Origin: JANSYL01 sp965229695
GTDB taxonomy: Bacteria > Pseudomonadota > Alphaproteobacteria > Rhodobacterales > Rhodobacteraceae
Reading direction: 5' to 3'
Assembly (NCBI GenBank): GCA_965229695.1
Contig: OZ245921.1
Coordinates: 1,364,001 to 1,428,000, forward strand
Length of the DNA stretch: 64,000 nt
Shown: positions 8,719-16,966 of the stretch, in pieces
Layout of the letters: every line of letters begins with the position of its first letter
Numbering within the stretch: the first letter of the stretch is position 1
The notes under the pieces: model-generated
Seen by the model: only the letters and a program-made list of their open reading frames with translations
What the model was told of the DNA's origin: nothing
Database searches by the model: none
Made by a program: the position numbers and the translations under genes

Positions 8719-9657
8719 TTACCCGCCTCCCATCTGCTCCAAATAGGCTTGCACTAAGCGTCGGATGCGCGGCACCAGGTTCGGCATCGACCCGGATTGC
8801 ACCAACCGAATATAAAGCTCGACCCCGACAAAAAACGGAAAGATCGTCTCCCGCTCAGCGGTCGGGACAATACCGCTGGCGAGGAAGGCATCCACATCAC
8901 CCTCGCGTAAGCCAAGGCGGCCGTGCGTTGCGAGCGTGGTGTCGTGGATGTCTTGCCAGACCAAAAACCGAGCGGCATCCTTGGCGATCGCCATCCAACT
9001 TTCGCCCTGAATATCAACGCCGTAGATGCGGCCTGCATGGTAATGGGCGTTCATGCCAACGTAATCCCCATGGGTGGCCGCCTGGATGAATGACTGGCCT
9101 TTGACCTGACCAGCCTGCGCCCTGAGGGCCACGAGCAAGCGATCGAGCAACCCAAGCTCCCGATCCGTCAAAGCCTTTGTGCGGGTCATGTCACGCAGCT
9201 TACGCACCCAGGCCCAGGGTGCGAAGCCCCGCACACGCTGCCTCGGGGCCGTATAGGCTCTCAGCCAGGCCCCGCTGTCTCGGAGAAGCGCGGCACGCTC
9301 TTGCCCTGTCGCAGCGGCAATCACAATGTCCAAACGCGTGCCGGGGGCGTAGCTCAGGATCGCGACGCCCAGCTCGGGGAAAGCATGAAGGCATCGATTC
9401 GCCTGAAACCGGCCCGACCCAAACACCTCTTCAAGCCGGTCGAGTTCCGCTTTCAACGCATCAACAATCGTGCCTGCATCCGCGCCAAAGAACTGCTTAA
9501 CGATGACCTGTTCGTCATCCAACCGGGCTTCATAGACAGCACTGGCAAGATTTTCCCGGATTGGCCGAACCAGTCGCAGATCGCCGATCTCTGGCGTTTC
9601 GCGGGCAAGCTGGGCCAAGACATCCTGCAAGCCAGCGCTGCCTGGACCGCTTGGCAT
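8719..9657 (-). CDS. Aminoglycoside-phosphotransferase-fold kinase of unknown substrate
   Basis: 312 residues from ATG 9657; an in-frame TTG at 9708 would add 17. The protein has APH/choline-kinase-type features: a nucleotide-binding Lys near residue 54 (VIVKQF), a catalytic loop H196-G-D198 with N203, and a metal-binding Asp in YGVDIQGE (D215) instead of the usual DW/DFG context. It is probably a cytoplasmic small-molecule kinase; nothing points to antibiotic resistance. The gene lies downstream of rpsU on the same strand but is separated from it by a strong terminator, so it probably has its own promoter. Confidence 0.7.
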   Translation of the reverse strand: MPSGPGSAGLQDVLAQLARETPEIGDLRLVRPIRENLASAVYEARLDDEQVIVKQFFGADAGTIVDALKAELDRLEEVFGSGRFQANRCLHAFPELGVAILSYAPGTRLDIVIAAATGQERAALLRDSGAWLRAYTAPRQRVRGFAPWAWVRKLRDMTRTKALTDRELGLLDRLLVALRAQAGQVKGQSFIQAATHGDYVGMNAHYHAGRIYGVDIQGESWMAIAKDAARFLVWQDIHDTTLATHGRLGLREGDVDAFLASGIVPTAERETIFPFFVGVELYIRLVQSGSMPNLVPRIRRLVQAYLEQMGGG

Positions 9658-9735
9658 CAAAACGGTTGGCTTGTCTTTCTTTGCCACACAATCCACCGGC
9701 TTTGGCAATCCCGGCGCCAGCTTCCCCCAAGGCGC

Positions 9736-9782
9736 AAAAAAACGAAACCCCCGGGCCGTGGGCGCGGGGGTTTTGAATTTTT
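9736..9782 (-). terminator. Rho-independent terminator of rpsU
   Basis: Read on the minus strand, a GC-rich hairpin (CCCCCG...CGGGGG arms) is followed by TTTCGTTTTTTT, about 40 bp after the rpsU stop. The plus strand also has a T-rich tail, so it may work in both directions. Confidence 0.85.
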
Positions 9783-9813
9783 GAGCTCGCTGAGTCGAAA
9801 GCGATTGGGGGGC

Positions 9814-10020
9814 TTAAAGCATCCCTTCGCGCTGGGCCTTTTTGCGCGCCAGCTTGCGGGCGCGACGAATGGCTTCCGCCTTTTCGCGTGCACGCTTCTC
9901 CGAGGGTTTTTCGTAATGCTGCTTAAGCTTCATTTCCCGAAAAACGCCTTCGCGCTGAAGTTTCTTCTTCAGAGCACGGAGCGCTTGATCGACGTTGTTG
10001 TCGCGAACACTGACCTGCAT
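9814..10020 (-). CDS. rpsU: 30S ribosomal protein bS21
   Basis: 68 residues, very basic, starting MQVSVRDNNVDQALRALKKK and ending in an Arg/Lys/Ala-rich helix (RRARKLARKKAQREGML), as in alphaproteobacterial S21. It is a small-subunit protein near the 30S platform that helps initiation. Here it is monocistronic: about 118 bp of divergent promoter region separates it from the COQ9 gene and a strong terminator follows it. Confidence 0.96.
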   Translation of the reverse strand: MQVSVRDNNVDQALRALKKKLQREGVFREMKLKQHYEKPSEKRAREKAEAIRRARKLARKKAQREGML

Positions 10021-10138
10021 CGTGGTGTCACCACCTTCCTAAGTTAGAGTTGCAAGATGAAGCAGGAGGTGGCCGTATAACAAAGGCCCCCTAGCTTGTC
10101 CACCATGCCCCACCCGGCTGAAACCGAAGGATGTTCCG

Positions 10139-10819
10139 ATGACCGATATCAAGGATCGCATGATCGAGGCGGCATTGAATCATGTGCCGTTCGATGGCTG
10201 GTCGGATGCCAGCTTTCGCGCCGCCGCCAGCGATACCGACCTATCTCAGGAGGAGGCGCGGGCGATCTTCCCACGCGGCGCAGTGGATATCGCCCTGGCC
10301 TTTCACGCCCGCGGCGATGCCGCCATGATCGACGCCTTGGCCGAGGCCGATTTGGAGGCCCTACGCTACCGCGACCGGGTGAGCTTTGCCGTGCGCAAAC
10401 GCCTGGAACTGGTCGAGGGCGATAAGGAAGCGGTGCGGCGGGGCCTGACCCTTTTTTCACTCCCGCTGCATGCAGCGGATGGGGCCAAGGCGCTCTGGGA
10501 AACCGCCGATGCGATTTGGACGGCGCTGGGGGACAGTTCGGACGATTTGAACTGGTATACCAAACGGGCCACGCTTTCGGGCGTTTATTCGGCGACGGTG
10601 CTATATTGGTTGGGCGATCAATCGGTTGGGCATAGCGCGACCTGGGCGTTCCTGGATCGGCGCATCGATGATGTGATGCAGATCGAACAGGTGAAAGCCA
10701 AACTGCGCGAAAACCCGGTGCTCAAACCCTTCATGGCAGGGCCGGAATGGCTGGCCAGCCAGATCAAGCCACCAAAGCCCGGCGGCATCGACGGGTTGCC
10801 GGGGCGCTGGCGCAGCTAA
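10139..10819 (+). CDS. COQ9-family ubiquinone biosynthesis protein
   Basis: 226 residues, the expected length for the bacterial COQ9 family. An N-terminal TetR-like helical part (MIEAALNHVPFDGWSDASFRAAA) is followed by the COQ9 domain with DLNWYTKRATLSGVYSATVLYWLGD. Eukaryotic COQ9 binds lipids and presents ubiquinone intermediates to COQ7; the bacterial homologue is presumed to act in the same pathway at the membrane. The start (ATG 10139) gives the conserved N-terminus. The gene is transcribed away from rpsU, with a quinone oxidoreductase 63 bp downstream, a functionally sensible neighbour. Confidence 0.88.
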   Translation: MTDIKDRMIEAALNHVPFDGWSDASFRAAASDTDLSQEEARAIFPRGAVDIALAFHARGDAAMIDALAEADLEALRYRDRVSFAVRKRLELVEGDKEAVRRGLTLFSLPLHAADGAKALWETADAIWTALGDSSDDLNWYTKRATLSGVYSATVLYWLGDQSVGHSATWAFLDRRIDDVMQIEQVKAKLRENPVLKPFMAGPEWLASQIKPPKPGGIDGLPGRWRS

Positions 10820-10882
10820 GCGCGCCTTGCCCCGCGCGGCGAAACTCGCCAAACCAGGGCTATCCGATCTGAGGGAGGCCCC

Positions 10883-11866
10883 ATGCAAGAGCAGATGCGC
10901 GCGATTGAGATTTCAGCACCCGGCGGCCCAGAGGTTCTAACGGCCACAACGCGGCCCGTGCCGACACCCGGCGCAGAAGAAATCCTGATCGCCGTGGACC
11001 ATGCAGGCGTGAATCGGCCCGACGCGTTGCAGCGCGCGGGCGCCTATGATCCGCCGCCCGGTGCCTCGGACCTGCCGGGGTTGGAGGCCGCTGGAACGGT
11101 TGCGGCGGTTGGGCCGGGCGTCACGAAATGGGCTGTCGGGGATGCCGTCACAGCGCTTTTGCCCGGCGGCGGCTATGCCGAATACGCCACGACCCATCAG
11201 GACCACGCGCTGCCCGTGCCCAAGGGCCTGAACATGGCCCAGGCGGCAGCACTCTGTGAAACCTTCTTCACCGTCTGGACCAATGTCTTTCGCCGCGGCG
11301 GATTGCAGGCGGGCGAGCGGTTCCTGATCCACGGCGGCTCCTCCGGGATTGGGACAACGGCCATTCAACTGGCGCAGCATTTCGGCGCACGGGTCTTCGC
11401 CACCGCAGGCTCCGCCGAAAAATGCGCGGCCTGCGTCGAGCTTGGGGCGGAGCGCGCGATCAACTACCGAGACGCGGATTTTGTCGAGGTTCTGCGCGCC
11501 GAGGGCGGGGCCAATCTGATCCTCGACATGGTGGGCGGCGATTACCTACCGCGTAATGTCAAGGCATTGGCCGATGACGGGCGACTGGTGCAAATTGCCT
11601 TTCTCCAGGGGCCGAAAGTGGCGCTGAACTTTGCCCAGGTCATGGTGCGGCGCCTGACCATCACCGGGTCGACCCTGCGCCCGCAATCCGATGCCGCCAA
11701 GGCCGATATCGCCGCAGATTTGGCCGCCAAGGTCTGGCCCCTGCTAGAAGCAGGGAAGATCGCACCGGTCATGGATCAGGTGTTCGATCTGGAAGACGCC
11801 GCCGCCGCCCATGCCCGGATGGAGGCCAGCACCCATATCGGAAAGATCGTGCTGAAGGTGCGCTAA
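10883..11866 (+). CDS. NAD(P)H quinone oxidoreductase, PIG3/zeta-crystallin family
   Basis: 327 residues starting MQEQMRAIEISAPGG just after GGAGG. It is a medium-chain dehydrogenase/reductase: a GroES-like N-terminal domain with GVNRPDALQRAG, then a Rossmann domain with GGSSGIGTTAIQLA binding NADPH. The zinc ligands of true alcohol dehydrogenases are absent, as in the quinone-oxidoreductase branch (PIG3/QorB). It should reduce quinones or related enones in the cytoplasm. It follows the COQ9 gene and may share its transcript. Confidence 0.88.
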   Translation: MQEQMRAIEISAPGGPEVLTATTRPVPTPGAEEILIAVDHAGVNRPDALQRAGAYDPPPGASDLPGLEAAGTVAAVGPGVTKWAVGDAVTALLPGGGYAEYATTHQDHALPVPKGLNMAQAAALCETFFTVWTNVFRRGGLQAGERFLIHGGSSGIGTTAIQLAQHFGARVFATAGSAEKCAACVELGAERAINYRDADFVEVLRAEGGANLILDMVGGDYLPRNVKALADDGRLVQIAFLQGPKVALNFAQVMVRRLTITGSTLRPQSDAAKADIAADLAAKVWPLLEAGKIAPVMDQVFDLEDAAAAHARMEASTHIGKIVLKVR

Positions 11867-11935
11867 CCCGCGCTTGACCGATCTTGGTGGTCAACAGCAA
11901 GCTAAGGCATCCCTTCGCCGCGAAAGGTTGCCCCA

Positions 11936-13216
11936 ATGCCGCTAGACGACCGTTATGGAAACAGGCTCAGCACCACATCCGACACCGCGCGCGATCAATA
12001 TGTGGCCGGGGTCGATCATGTGTTGGAGGCAAGCCATGGCGGGGTCGAGGCCTTTCAAGCCGCCATCGCGGCCGATCCTGATTTCGCCCTCGCCCATGTC
12101 GGTCTGGCCCGCGCCGCGATGTACCAGGGGGATATGGCCCAGGCCAAAGCGGCCATGGCCAAGGCCGAGGCGCTGAAGCCATCCGTCTCGGCGCGCGAGG
12201 CCGCGCATATCGATGCTTTTGCCGCCCTCTTCTCTGGCAACCCGGTCGAGGCGCGCGCCCGGACCGAGGCCCATGTGCTGGACCACCCGCGCGATGCGAT
12301 GGTGGCGCAGCTTTGCACCAATGTCTTTGGCTTGATCGGATTTTCCGGCATCGAAGGGCGCGAGGCCGATTTGCTGGCCTATACCGCACAGCTTCTGCCG
12401 CATTATGGCGAGGATTGGTGGATGCTGAGTATGCACGCGCTCAGCCTGTGCGAAACGGGTCATGGAGAGGCCGCGCTGCGGATGATGGAACGCTCTCTGA
12501 TGCTCAACAACGGCAACGCCAATGCCTCCCATTTCAAAAGCCATGCGATGTACGAAATCGGCCAGGCCGAAGCAGGGATTGCCTATATCGCCGATTGGCT
12601 GATCGGCTACGACCGGCGTGGTGTGTTGCATGGGCATCTCAGCTGGCACGAGGCGCTTTGGGCGCTATCGCTGGGCGATCAGGATCGGATGTGGCGCGTT
12701 TTGGACGATGCGGTGGTGCCCGGCGCATCCCACAGCCTGCCGATTAATGTGCTGACCGACACCGCTGCCTTGCTGTATCGGGCCGAGCTTGCGGGGTTCG
12801 AGGTTGCCCCAGAACGCTGGCAGCAGATCAGCGATTACGCCACCAAGTTCTTCCCCAATCCCGGCCAAAGCTTTGCCGATATGCACGCGGCTTTGGCCCA
12901 TGCCATGGCCGGGCGCGGTGATGCGCTTGGCATGTACCTAGACGCGCAATCGGGCTTTGCCGCCGATCTCGTGCGGCCCGTCGCAGAAACCTGGTCAGCC
13001 ATTGCAAAGCAAGATTGGCAAACCGCACTGACCGCGCTGGCCCCGGTCATGGCCACGCATGAACGCATCGGCGGCAGCCGGGCGCAGCGCGATTTGCTGG
13101 AATTCACCTGGCTGAACATCCTGCTGAAACTGGGTCTAAGCGATGAAGCGCGCCGCAGCTTGCACACCCGGCGCGCGGCGATGGCCAATGGCGCGCCGGT
13201 ATCAGGGCTGGTCTGA
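11936..13216 (+). CDS. Tetratricopeptide-repeat protein (TTC38/StaR-like)
   Basis: 426 residues built of helical TPR-like units from the N-terminus (FQAAIAADPDFALAHVGLARAAMYQGD) through the middle and C-terminal thirds, with no signal peptide or membrane segment. Overall size and motifs such as HGHLSWHEALWALSLGD fit the TTC38/StaR-like group of uncharacterised TPR proteins. It is presumably a cytoplasmic scaffold or regulator; no enzymatic motif is visible. Its last 15 bp overlap tail-to-tail with the end of the phosphatidyltransferase gene on the other strand. Confidence 0.78.
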   Translation: MPLDDRYGNRLSTTSDTARDQYVAGVDHVLEASHGGVEAFQAAIAADPDFALAHVGLARAAMYQGDMAQAKAAMAKAEALKPSVSAREAAHIDAFAALFSGNPVEARARTEAHVLDHPRDAMVAQLCTNVFGLIGFSGIEGREADLLAYTAQLLPHYGEDWWMLSMHALSLCETGHGEAALRMMERSLMLNNGNANASHFKSHAMYEIGQAEAGIAYIADWLIGYDRRGVLHGHLSWHEALWALSLGDQDRMWRVLDDAVVPGASHSLPINVLTDTAALLYRAELAGFEVAPERWQQISDYATKFFPNPGQSFADMHAALAHAMAGRGDALGMYLDAQSGFAADLVRPVAETWSAIAKQDWQTALTALAPVMATHERIGGSRAQRDLLEFTWLNILLKLGLSDEARRSLHTRRAAMANGAPVSGLV

Positions 13217-13825
13217 GCGCGGGGCGAACGCGATCCAACCGGCGGCATAGCGGGTCAGCCCCGTCACGGTGGCGGCGGCGGCAAAGACATAAGCCAAGAC
13301 CGGAAAGGCGCTTGGGAACAGACAGAAGGCCACGAATACCGCAATCGTTTCAAAGCCCTCGGTCAGCCCGCCCAGATAAAAGATACCCTTTTGCGGATAG
13401 TCCTGCGCCGTCATCCCGCGTTTGGCCGCGATGGCGGAAAAGGCCAGAAAGGAAGATCCGGACAGAACGAAGCTGGCGATTAACACCGCACCGGGCACCG
13501 CGTTCACGCTAGGGTCGGACAGAACAAAGCCCAAGGGGAACAGCGCGTAAGAGACGAAATCCAAAGCGATGTCCAAAAACGCACCGCGGTCGGTTGGGCG
13601 GGTCAGGCGCGCGACCTCTCCATCCAGGCCGTCGGCCAGCCGGTTCAGCGCCAGGCCCAGCAGCGCCAGCCCGTAAAGCCCCAGCGCGGCGGCCCCCGCT
13701 GCCAAAACGCCGACAATACAGCCGACAACGGTCAATTGATCGGCCCGCACGCCCATGCGAACCAGGCCCCGTGCGGGCTCGGCCAGCAAGCGGCGCTGCA
13801 ATGGCAGGATATGGGCGTCGATCAT
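13202..13825 (-). CDS. CDP-alcohol phosphatidyltransferase family protein
   Basis: 207 residues from ATG 13825 (MIDAHILPLQRRLL). It carries the family signature D-x2-D-G-x2-A-R...G-x3-D-x3-D (DGLDGEVARL, then GAFLDIALD), although the linker after AR is seven residues and slightly short. Several transmembrane helices surround it. Such integral membrane enzymes transfer a phosphatidyl group from CDP-diacylglycerol to an alcohol; which alcohol is not clear. A longer frame extends upstream but is low-complexity and lacks family features. It overlaps the TPR gene end by 15 bp. Confidence 0.85.
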   Translation of the reverse strand: MIDAHILPLQRRLLAEPARGLVRMGVRADQLTVVGCIVGVLAAGAAALGLYGLALLGLALNRLADGLDGEVARLTRPTDRGAFLDIALDFVSYALFPLGFVLSDPSVNAVPGAVLIASFVLSGSSFLAFSAIAAKRGMTAQDYPQKGIFYLGGLTEGFETIAVFVAFCLFPSAFPVLAYVFAAAATVTGLTRYAAGWIAFAPRSDQP

Positions 13826-14057
13826 CGTCTTTCGCGTCCGGTCTTCGCCCCTACCTTCTGCGCCCGACGGGCCAGAGGCAAGCGCGCCTCGCAACATGGT
13901 GAGGCTTTGCGAGGTCGCGGTGACCAGCCCCCCGCCCCCTTGCGCTTTGGCCGCGTGCGTTGCAAACGCATCTCTTTTCCGCGCCCTCTTTTCTGAATCG
14001 CGTTGGAGCTTATATATTGCCGCCTGAGCCGCAGGGCCTGAACCCGCTGGAGACGCT

Positions 14058-14402
14058 ATGGTGACCCACCCCTGGATGATGACGGACGAGCCGCCCAAGG
14101 AAGACGGCGAGACCAATGTCATCACCAAAACCAAGCCCAAAACGCAGCGCCCACCGATGTATAAGGTGTTGCTTCTGAACGATGATTACACGCCGATGGA
14201 ATTCGTCGTGCATGTTCTTGAGCGGTTCTTTGGCATCACCCATGCGCAAGCGGTCGAGATCATGTTGACCGTCCATAAAAAGGGCGTCGCCGTGGTTGGC
14301 GTGTTCTCTTACGAGATTGCCGAAACCAAGGTCGCGCAAGTAATGGATTTTGCGCGCCGCAATCAGCATCCGCTGCAATGCACGATGGAGAAAGAGGAAT
14401 AA
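14058..14402 (+). CDS. clpS: ATP-dependent Clp protease adaptor ClpS
   Basis: 114 residues with a variable N-terminus and the conserved core YKVLLLNDDYTPMEFVVHVL, followed by HKKGVAVVGVFSYEIAETK. The NDDYTPM segment forms the N-degron pocket that hands N-end-rule substrates to ClpAP. ATG 14058 is the listed start; MMTDEP a few codons later is possible. A TATATT element at 14013-14018 could be a -10 box in the roughly 230-bp divergent region, which otherwise shows nothing recognisable. clpA is not adjacent; an rRNA-methyltransferase-like gene follows after 18 bp. Confidence 0.95.
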   Translation: MVTHPWMMTDEPPKEDGETNVITKTKPKTQRPPMYKVLLLNDDYTPMEFVVHVLERFFGITHAQAVEIMLTVHKKGVAVVGVFSYEIAETKVAQVMDFARRNQHPLQCTMEKEE

Positions 14403-14420
14403 GGTTCCTCGCCCCCTGAC

Positions 14421-15410
14421 ATGATGACCCCCAACCGATGGACCCTGGCGATTGAAGCTGGCGATGTGGCGTTGCCCGATGGCCCCGCGCTGGTCGTGAA
14501 TGCGCGTGGCCTGTCAGATTACGCCGTCTTGGGCGATGTCACCTGCGTGCAGGGGTTCAAACCCGATGTGGATCGACTAACCGCGCGGGGCCTGACGGTC
14601 GTGACCGAGGCCGGCGGCATATTCGACACCGCCTTGGTCCAGATCGACAAATCCCGCGTCGCCACAAGTTCGGCCATTGCCGAGGCACTGGCCCATCTGA
14701 AACCCGGTGGTCTGTTGCTGATCGATGGGCAAAAGGATGAGGGGGTCGAAGCGATCCTAAAGCAGGTGCGGCGCGTCTTGGAGGTCGAGGGCGTGATGTC
14801 CAAAGCCCATGGCAAGCTGATCTGGCTGACCCGCCCCGATGAGCTGCCCGCCAACATCTTGGAGTGGATCGCCACACCAACCGAAACTGACGATGGCTAT
14901 ATCACCGCCCCTGGCGGGTTTTCCGCCGATGGGCCGGATCGCGGGTCGGAGCTGCTGGTGGCATTGGTGCCGCCCCTATCCGGGCGCGTGGCCGATTTTG
15001 GCGCTGGCTGGGGCTATATCGCAGCCGAGGTTTTGGCCGAACAAGACGCCATCGAAAGCCTTGATCTGATCGAGGCGCATCACGGCATGCTCGAAGCCGC
15101 TGAAAGCAATATCGACGATCCGCGCGCGGCGTTCCATTGGGCCGATGTCACGCAATTCACCCCCGATGCGGCCTATGACGCGATCCTGTGCAACCCGCCC
15201 TTCCATACCGGGCGCAAAGCAGACCCCGATCTGGGCCGCGCCTTTATCATGGCCGCTGCGCGCGCCCTGAAACCCTCGGGCAAGTTTTTCATGGTGGCCA
15301 ATCGCCACCTTCCTTATGAAGACACGCTAAGGGCCGCGTTCGGAACCGGGCGGCTTCTTGGAGAACTCGAAGGCTACAAGCTGTACGAGGCGGGCAAACC
15401 CAAACGGTAG
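14421..15410 (+). CDS. RsmC-like class I SAM-dependent methyltransferase
   Basis: 329 residues with two halves, as in RsmC. The N-terminal half is a degenerate methyltransferase-like domain (LKPGGLLLIDGQKDEGVEA) and the C-terminal half an active one, with SAM motif I VADFGAGWGYIAAEV and catalytic motif NPPFHTG. The NPPF-type motif marks base-amino methyltransferases, and RsmC makes m2G1207 in 16S rRNA. The assignment to that exact position is by family resemblance. It sits 18 bp after clpS and 33 bp before an SDR gene on the same strand. Confidence 0.85.
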   Translation: MMTPNRWTLAIEAGDVALPDGPALVVNARGLSDYAVLGDVTCVQGFKPDVDRLTARGLTVVTEAGGIFDTALVQIDKSRVATSSAIAEALAHLKPGGLLLIDGQKDEGVEAILKQVRRVLEVEGVMSKAHGKLIWLTRPDELPANILEWIATPTETDDGYITAPGGFSADGPDRGSELLVALVPPLSGRVADFGAGWGYIAAEVLAEQDAIESLDLIEAHHGMLEAAESNIDDPRAAFHWADVTQFTPDAAYDAILCNPPFHTGRKADPDLGRAFIMAAARALKPSGKFFMVANRHLPYEDTLRAAFGTGRLLGELEGYKLYEAGKPKR

Positions 15411-15443
15411 GCCGCGCCCCACATCATCCAGGACACCCTTCAC

Positions 15444-16256
15444 ATGACACTCGCAATTCAAGGCAAGACAGCGATCATCACCGGCGCCGCCAACGGCGTT
15501 GGCCTGGCGATCGCCCGTCATTTCATCGACCGTGGCGCCAATGTCATGTTCGCCGACCGCGACAAAGCCCGGCTGGCGGACGAATGCGGCGAGATCGAAG
15601 ATGACAAGGGTCAGGTTCGGTATTTCGCCGGTGACTTGCGCGAAAAGCTGACGGTGGAAAACTTGGTTTCCGCCACTATCGACGCTTATGACCGTGTGGA
15701 TATTCTGGTCAACGCCAGCCGTCAGGTGATGACGACCGATCCGTTGGACCCAACCGATAGCTCGGTCGAAACGCTGCTGGATCAAAACATGTTCACCGCC
15801 CTGCGGCTGAGCCAGGCGGTAGCCAAACGCATGATCGCCCAGGCCGAAGATGATGGGCGCGAAGATGACAGCGCCATCGGCTCGATCGTCAATGTCTCCT
15901 CCATCGCGGCGCGCCGCACCCATCCCGAACTGATGGGCTATTCGATCAGCGCCGCCGCGCTGGACCAGGCCACCCGCAGCCTGGCCGTGGCCCTGGCCCC
16001 GCATCGTATCCGCGTCAACGGCGTGGCTTTCGGCTCTCTGATGTCCGCCAGCTTAAAAGACACGCTGAACGAAACCGATGGGCTGCGGAACGAAATCAAG
16101 CAATGCACGCCCATGGGCCGCATCGCCTCCGCGCGTGAGGTCACGGGCGCGGTTCAATTCCTCGCCTCCGAAGGGGCCGGATTTGTCACCGGTGAGGTGC
16201 TGACCGTCGATGGTGGGCGCACGCTTTTGGATAGCGTGACCAAAGCCGCGCATTAA
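15444..16256 (+). CDS. SDR-family protein lacking the catalytic lysine
   Basis: 270 residues. A classical short-chain dehydrogenase fold is clear: the cofactor motif TGAANGVG (13-20), a later NAS segment (in place of NAG), the Ser of VNVSSIAA (S153) and Tyr166 in MGYSISAA. The normal Tyr-x3-Lys is Tyr-x3-Ala here (A170), so the key lysine that lowers the tyrosine pKa is missing. The C-terminal FVTGEVLTVDGG motif is normal. It may be a weak or non-catalytic NAD(P)-binding SDR, or it may use another residue. It follows the RsmC-like gene and ends 6 bp before a convergent gene. Confidence 0.85.
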   Translation: MTLAIQGKTAIITGAANGVGLAIARHFIDRGANVMFADRDKARLADECGEIEDDKGQVRYFAGDLREKLTVENLVSATIDAYDRVDILVNASRQVMTTDPLDPTDSSVETLLDQNMFTALRLSQAVAKRMIAQAEDDGREDDSAIGSIVNVSSIAARRTHPELMGYSISAAALDQATRSLAVALAPHRIRVNGVAFGSLMSASLKDTLNETDGLRNEIKQCTPMGRIASAREVTGAVQFLASEGAGFVTGEVLTVDGGRTLLDSVTKAAH

Positions 16257-16262
16257 CGCGGA

Positions 16263-16856
16263 TCAGCCCGCGACTTGGGCGCAGTTGTTGGGGCTCAGAT
16301 CGACCCCGGTGAACCAGCCTTCGGTCACCAATGCGCCGTCTGGACTGGTCAGAACCTCGGCGAAGACCCAGCCATTGAGGCTGCCGAAATAGGTCGAGAC
16401 AATCGAATGCCCCGGCTGTGCGATGCCCACAGCGGGTGCGGCCAGCGACGTGCCCGCGCGCAGCTCAAACGCTGGGCCGCGATAGCCGAAACACCCATAT
16501 CCACCCACATGATCGGGCACCGGAATATCGCTAAAGCCCGAAAACCGTGACAGCGTTTGCCACATGCCCTGGCTGGGCGGGACATCGGCATTCACCTGAC
16601 AGCCGACAAACGCCTCTCCCTCGCGGATCAGACGGACAGCATCGGCCAGAGCAGGCGGCGGCGTTGGCCCGGTGACGGTGCAGTTGGAATTGTCGAACAA
16701 GGCCTGGCCAGCGACCGAGCCAAAACAATGCCCAAGCCGGTCGAAAATGAGGTTTCGGATCACCCAAGCCTCGGTGCAGTAATCCACGTTTTGCGCCGCA
16801 ACCGGCAGCGGCGCGGTCAGGCAAAACAGGGCAAAAGCGGCAGCAAGACGGCGCAT
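16263..16856 (-). CDS. Secreted protein with YARHG-like domain
   Basis: 197 residues from ATG 16856, chosen because it gives a clear signal peptide (MRRLAAAFALFCLTAPLPVAA-QN) after a purine-rich AGGGGG. The mature N-terminus (YCTEAWVIRNLIFDRLGHCFG) resembles YARHG domains, which occur in extracytoplasmic proteins. Further on are several cysteines (CTVTG, VGCQVN, YGCFGY, NNCAQ), suggesting disulfides, and an SH3-like stretch (GWVFAEVLTSPDG). It is probably periplasmic. Function is unknown; similar Rhodobacteraceae proteins are generally labelled as domains of unknown function. Confidence 0.65.
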   Translation of the reverse strand: MRRLAAAFALFCLTAPLPVAAQNVDYCTEAWVIRNLIFDRLGHCFGSVAGQALFDNSNCTVTGPTPPPALADAVRLIREGEAFVGCQVNADVPPSQGMWQTLSRFSGFSDIPVPDHVGGYGCFGYRGPAFELRAGTSLAAPAVGIAQPGHSIVSTYFGSLNGWVFAEVLTSPDGALVTEGWFTGVDLSPNNCAQVAG

Positions 16857-16911
16857 TGGGCCTTCCCCCTCTTGGGTGTCTCGGACCACACAGAGCCTAA
16901 CAGCCGCCCTG

Positions 16912-16943
16912 AAAATAAAAAGCCCCGCAGCTGGGCGGGGCCT
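16912..16943 (-). terminator. Rho-independent terminator after the TrcR gene
   Basis: On the minus strand GGCCCCGCCCAGCTGCGGGGC forms a strong hairpin followed by TTTTTATTTT, beginning about 25 bp after the stop of the DUF1013 gene. Confidence 0.9.
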
Positions 16944-16966
16944 TTGAATGGCGATTTGCGACGTGA

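Noticed and set aside
8719..9657. Antibiotic-resistance phosphotransferase
   Set aside because: The APH fold is shared with many metabolic kinases, and neither the motif details nor the neighbours suggest resistance.
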